Source: CAYJFK01 sp964369475
GTDB taxonomy: Bacteria > Bacillota > Clostridia > Oscillospirales > Feifaniaceae
Direction of reading: 5' to 3'
Assembly (NCBI GenBank): GCA_964369475.1
Contig: CAYJFK010000056.1
Coordinates: forward strand, 1 to 15,693
DNA length: 15,693 nt
This document shows positions 13,666 through 15,693 of the stretch, piece after piece. The notes below the pieces were generated by a model. The model saw only the letters and a list, made by a program, of their open reading frames with translations. It searched no databases and was not told the origin of the DNA. A program made the position numbers and the translations under genes. The number at the start of each line of letters is the position of its first letter. Position 1 is the stretch's first letter.

Positions 13666-13751
13666 ATTTATAAGAAAAATATACTAAATATAAAGAGAGG
13701 AAAAAGGGAGACAGCTATAAAGTATGACTGTTGATCTACAAGGTGAACAAA

Positions 13752-14348
13752 ATGAAAAGCAAGAAATTTTTCTATTTTGGATACTTGCTAATTTGGTTTT
13801 ATGTAAGCGGACACTTAATCCTTTGGAAGGGACTTGTTGTGGCAGTTCTCATCTGGCTTATAATGCTTTGCAACGCATGGAAGCCCGGAATTGGCGACAC
13901 TGCTATTGTGTACACCTTTAGCCTTTTTATATCGGCGAGTTTGCTTGGGCTCTGTGTAAGATATTATCTAATAGGGAGCGAGTTTTTCAATCTAAATTTA
14001 ATACAGATAATAGCGATGCTTGCCGTATCCTTTGGCTTAGCTTATTTTGCAAGTAAAGTTCTTAAAAACAACCTATGGCCAAAGCTCAGAGCATTTATTA
14101 TTATGCGACAGGTTAATGTTATTGCAAGATTAGTCGAGCAAGAAAAGGAAGATCTTGCGAGCTTACGATCTGTATCATTTTTGAGCATATCGGCCGATTT
14201 TAGCAGTGATCATTTAAACCCTGTCCGTATTGAGCTCGAGCGTGTAGAGCAACCTTTTTCTAAAACCGAGGAGCAAGAAGCAGAGCGCAAGAGGTATTGG
14301 CAGGAGCTCGAAGCGGAGTATGAAAGGGAAAAAGAGGGCAAAGAGTAG
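13752..14348 (+). CDS. Unrecognised membrane protein with charged helical tail
   Basis: This 198-residue protein has four to five hydrophobic segments in its first 105 residues (FFYFGYLLIWFYVSG, LVVAVLIWLIMLC, VYTFSLFISASLLGL, LIQIIAMLAVSFGLAYF). A cytosolic, highly charged C-terminus follows, ending in a glutamate/arginine-rich stretch (EEQEAERKRYWQELEAEY) that could be a long helix or coiled coil. I do not recognise a family. The ATG at 13752 is preferred because AAGGTG lies 6 nt before it; an in-frame TTG at 13731 has no comparable site. It has its own promoter. The dockerin esterase gene follows after 78 bp but has a separate promoter, so a shared role is not implied. Confidence 0.7.
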   Translation: MKSKKFFYFGYLLIWFYVSGHLILWKGLVVAVLIWLIMLCNAWKPGIGDTAIVYTFSLFISASLLGLCVRYYLIGSEFFNLNLIQIIAMLAVSFGLAYFASKVLKNNLWPKLRAFIIMRQVNVIARLVEQEKEDLASLRSVSFLSISADFSSDHLNPVRIELERVEQPFSKTEEQEAERKRYWQELEAEYEREKEGKE

Positions 14349-14359
14349 CCCTATCTGCT

Positions 14360-14387
14360 TGACTAATGTTTATAAATCGGTATAATT
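14360..14387 (+). promoter_or_regulatory. Promoter of the dockerin esterase gene
   Basis: TTGACT (14360-14365), a 16-bp spacer and TATAAT (14382-14387) lie 39 bp before the ATG, close to sigma-A consensus. AGGGAG precedes the start codon by 7 nt. Confidence 0.72.
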
Positions 14388-14426
14388 AACTATAAGCGTA
14401 TAAATTAAAAAGTAGGGAGTTATACC

Positions 14427-15524
14427 ATGAAAAAACATATAAAAAGAGTTGTCGCTAAAATGCTCGTTCTCGCTGTGGGGGTTGGTCTTTTGCAGATGCC
14501 TATATATGCGCAAGCAGAACAAGAGGTAACATTTCCCGAGCTTGCGGGGAAAAAGGTTTCGATTTTGGGCGATTCGCTGACCTCCTATATAGGAACGGCC
14601 TCCAACGGTACGCAGGATACGAGCCATACATATAAGTTTAAAGAATCTCAGGGGACATACCCAAATGACAGGAGCGGCATAACGAGCATTAATCAGATGT
14701 TCTACGGAAAATTTTTCGAGCAAAATAATATGGAGCTCTATGTTAACAACTCGATTGGCGGCACGGGTGTTACTATAAATTACACCTCTGCTCTAAACCA
14801 AAATATAACATATTTGGGCGGTACAGAGGAGCAAAACAGAATTTTGGGGCTTTGGAGGTACGACGAGAATAACAACAGGGTAGACCCTGATATTATTCTT
14901 GTCTCGGGATCGGGCAACGATTTCGATCTTGCGCCGCTTGGCGAGTGGGACGGCGATATAGAGGCACTCGATGAGACCTCGCATCCGACGACATTTAAGG
15001 CGGCATATGCCGTTATGCTAAAGCGCATGACGGCCGAATACCCAAATGCCGACATTTGGTGCATTACACTGCAATCCTTTTCCGATGTTATATCAAACCC
15101 CGAAACGCAGTACCCCGACACAAACGAATTTGGCGACACGCTGATAACATATAATCAGGGCATACGAGATGTGGCGGCGGCATTTGGCGCACATGTGCTC
15201 GACCTTGAAGTATCGGTAACGCCCGAGCAGTACAAGACCCATAAATACGACAATATTCACCCGAATTTGCTCGGCCACGAGGCGATGTATCAGCAGATGG
15301 TAAAGGATTTTGCCAAGGTGTACAGCACAGATGCCGAGCCTCCCCTAACAGGCGATGCAGACGGTGACGGCGGAGTAGGGCCTTTGGATCTTGTCGAGAT
15401 AGCGACGGGCGGCATGTACAATAAAACAGTGGAAATCGGCCACGCCTCCGACATAAACGGCGATGGGAAGGTAAATTTTATCGACCTTGCGATGGCACGA
15501 AACAGCAAGTTTTTTGGTAAATAG
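14427..15524 (+). CDS. Secreted SGNH/GDSL hydrolase with type I dockerin
   Basis: This 365-residue protein starts with a Sec signal peptide (about 1-30, basic start, hydrophobic core, likely AQA cleavage). The SGNH/GDSL domain (about 35-300) has GDSL at 48-51 with nucleophile Ser50, the oxyanion glycine in NSIGG (108-112), GSGND (161-165) with Asn164, and Asp275-x-x-His278 in DNIHP. A C-terminal dockerin (about 308-362) has two calcium loops: Asp310, Asp312, Asp314, Asp321 and Asp342, Asn344, Asp346, Asp353. The domain combination suggests an esterase that deacetylates or deacylates a polysaccharide and docks onto a cohesin-bearing scaffold. No cohesin, scaffoldin or other carbohydrate enzyme occurs in this window; the substrate is unknown. 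Confidence 0.87.
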   Translation: MKKHIKRVVAKMLVLAVGVGLLQMPIYAQAEQEVTFPELAGKKVSILGDSLTSYIGTASNGTQDTSHTYKFKESQGTYPNDRSGITSINQMFYGKFFEQNNMELYVNNSIGGTGVTINYTSALNQNITYLGGTEEQNRILGLWRYDENNNRVDPDIILVSGSGNDFDLAPLGEWDGDIEALDETSHPTTFKAAYAVMLKRMTAEYPNADIWCITLQSFSDVISNPETQYPDTNEFGDTLITYNQGIRDVAAAFGAHVLDLEVSVTPEQYKTHKYDNIHPNLLGHEAMYQQMVKDFAKVYSTDAEPPLTGDADGDGGVGPLDLVEIATGGMYNKTVEIGHASDINGDGKVNFIDLAMARNSKFFGK

Positions 15525-15528
15525 CATT

Positions 15529-15555
15529 AAAAAAAGGGGCATATGCCCCTTTTTT
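15529..15555. terminator. Terminator after the dockerin esterase gene
   Basis: The perfect palindrome GGGGCATATGCCCC (15536-15549) is flanked by seven As on the left and six Ts on the right, so it should terminate transcription from both directions. It begins four bases after the esterase stop codon. Confidence 0.88.
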
Positions 15556-15593
15556 CAGCTTGGAGAAAAAGTGTTTTCTCCAAGCTGAAAAAA
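15550..15593. other. 20-bp hairpin sharing the terminator T-run
   Basis: TTTTTTCAGCTTGGAGAAAA (15550-15569) pairs perfectly with its complement at 15574-15593 over a 4-nt loop. Its first six Ts are also the T-run of the preceding terminator, so the two structures compete for the same bases. A small hairpin TCAGC/GCTGA (15594-15607) follows directly. Confidence 0.8.
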
Positions 15594-15633
15594 TCAGCGC
15601 CAGCTGAATGTCTACCTATAAGTAGAAATGCCT

Positions 15634-15693
15634 TTAGTGTAGGTCGATATATTCCTGAAGGTCGTCGTGGTACTTAACCATGTCGACATCTAC
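15634..15693 (-). CDS. C-terminal end of an unidentified gene (partial)
   Basis: On the minus strand an open frame runs in from the window edge and ends at TAA (15634-15636), giving the last 19 residues VDVDMVKYHDDLQEYIDLH. The acidic, helical tail and the terminator-like structures beyond it are consistent with a real gene convergent with the esterase gene. It is too short to identify. Confidence 0.5.
   Translation of the reverse strand, partial: VDVDMVKYHDDLQEYIDLH

Noticed and set aside
13724..13921. 65-residue frame overlapping the membrane protein gene
   Set aside because: Different frame from the hydrophobic protein, poor spacing to a ribosome binding site, and no recognisable features.

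Overview
This window looks like part of a chromosomal contig from a low-to-moderate GC, Gram-positive anaerobe of the Clostridia (Bacillota). The evidence is the strong AAGGAGG-type ribosome binding sites, near-consensus sigma-A promoters, an Spx/ArsC-family protein, a DUF1653 protein, an exported flavin reductase, a dockerin-bearing secreted esterase, and a MATE transporter fused to a cytidylate-kinase-like domain. The genus cannot be told from the sequence. A 100-N scaffold gap lies at 97-196.

Layout. (1) 1-483: the 3' end of a tRNA-Ser, then a 139-bp tandem repeat that copies the tRNA 3' tail and a terminator and carries the exact reverse complement of the tRNA T-arm; the gap falls inside it. 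(2) 484-1109: a DUF1653 protein and a convergent Spx/ArsC-family protein share a bidirectional terminator. (3) 1486-4948: an AraC-family regulator and the flavin reductase it probably controls (signal peptide, LysM, FMN-binding domain, fumarate-reductase-like FAD domain), ending in a 22-bp perfect hairpin. (4) 5044-5187: twelve head-to-tail 12-bp degenerate repeats. (5) 5208-7031, minus strand: three overlapping genes for an ECF sigma factor, a zinc-finger anti-sigma factor with membrane helices and a membrane-anchored YfjL-like protein. (6) 7341-8576: two unrecognised membrane proteins with identical 21-bp translation-start regions. (7) 8574-10779, minus strand: an unknown 224-aa protein, a possibly structured RNA with its own promoter and terminator, and a double-HD / HD-GYP protein. 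(8) 11042-13572, minus strand: a MarR regulator overlapping the MATE/kinase fusion gene, behind a consensus promoter covered by a 40-bp palindrome. (9) 13637-15693: an unknown membrane protein, a secreted SGNH/GDSL esterase with a dockerin, a tandem hairpin structure, and the last 19 codons of a gene on the minus strand.

Several units are a regulator beside its likely target: AraC with reductase, sigma with anti-sigma, MarR with transporter. The most distinctive signals are the tRNA-mimicking repeat at the left end, the promoter/hairpin/terminator module at 9275-9500, and the MATE-kinase fusion. None has been checked by database search.
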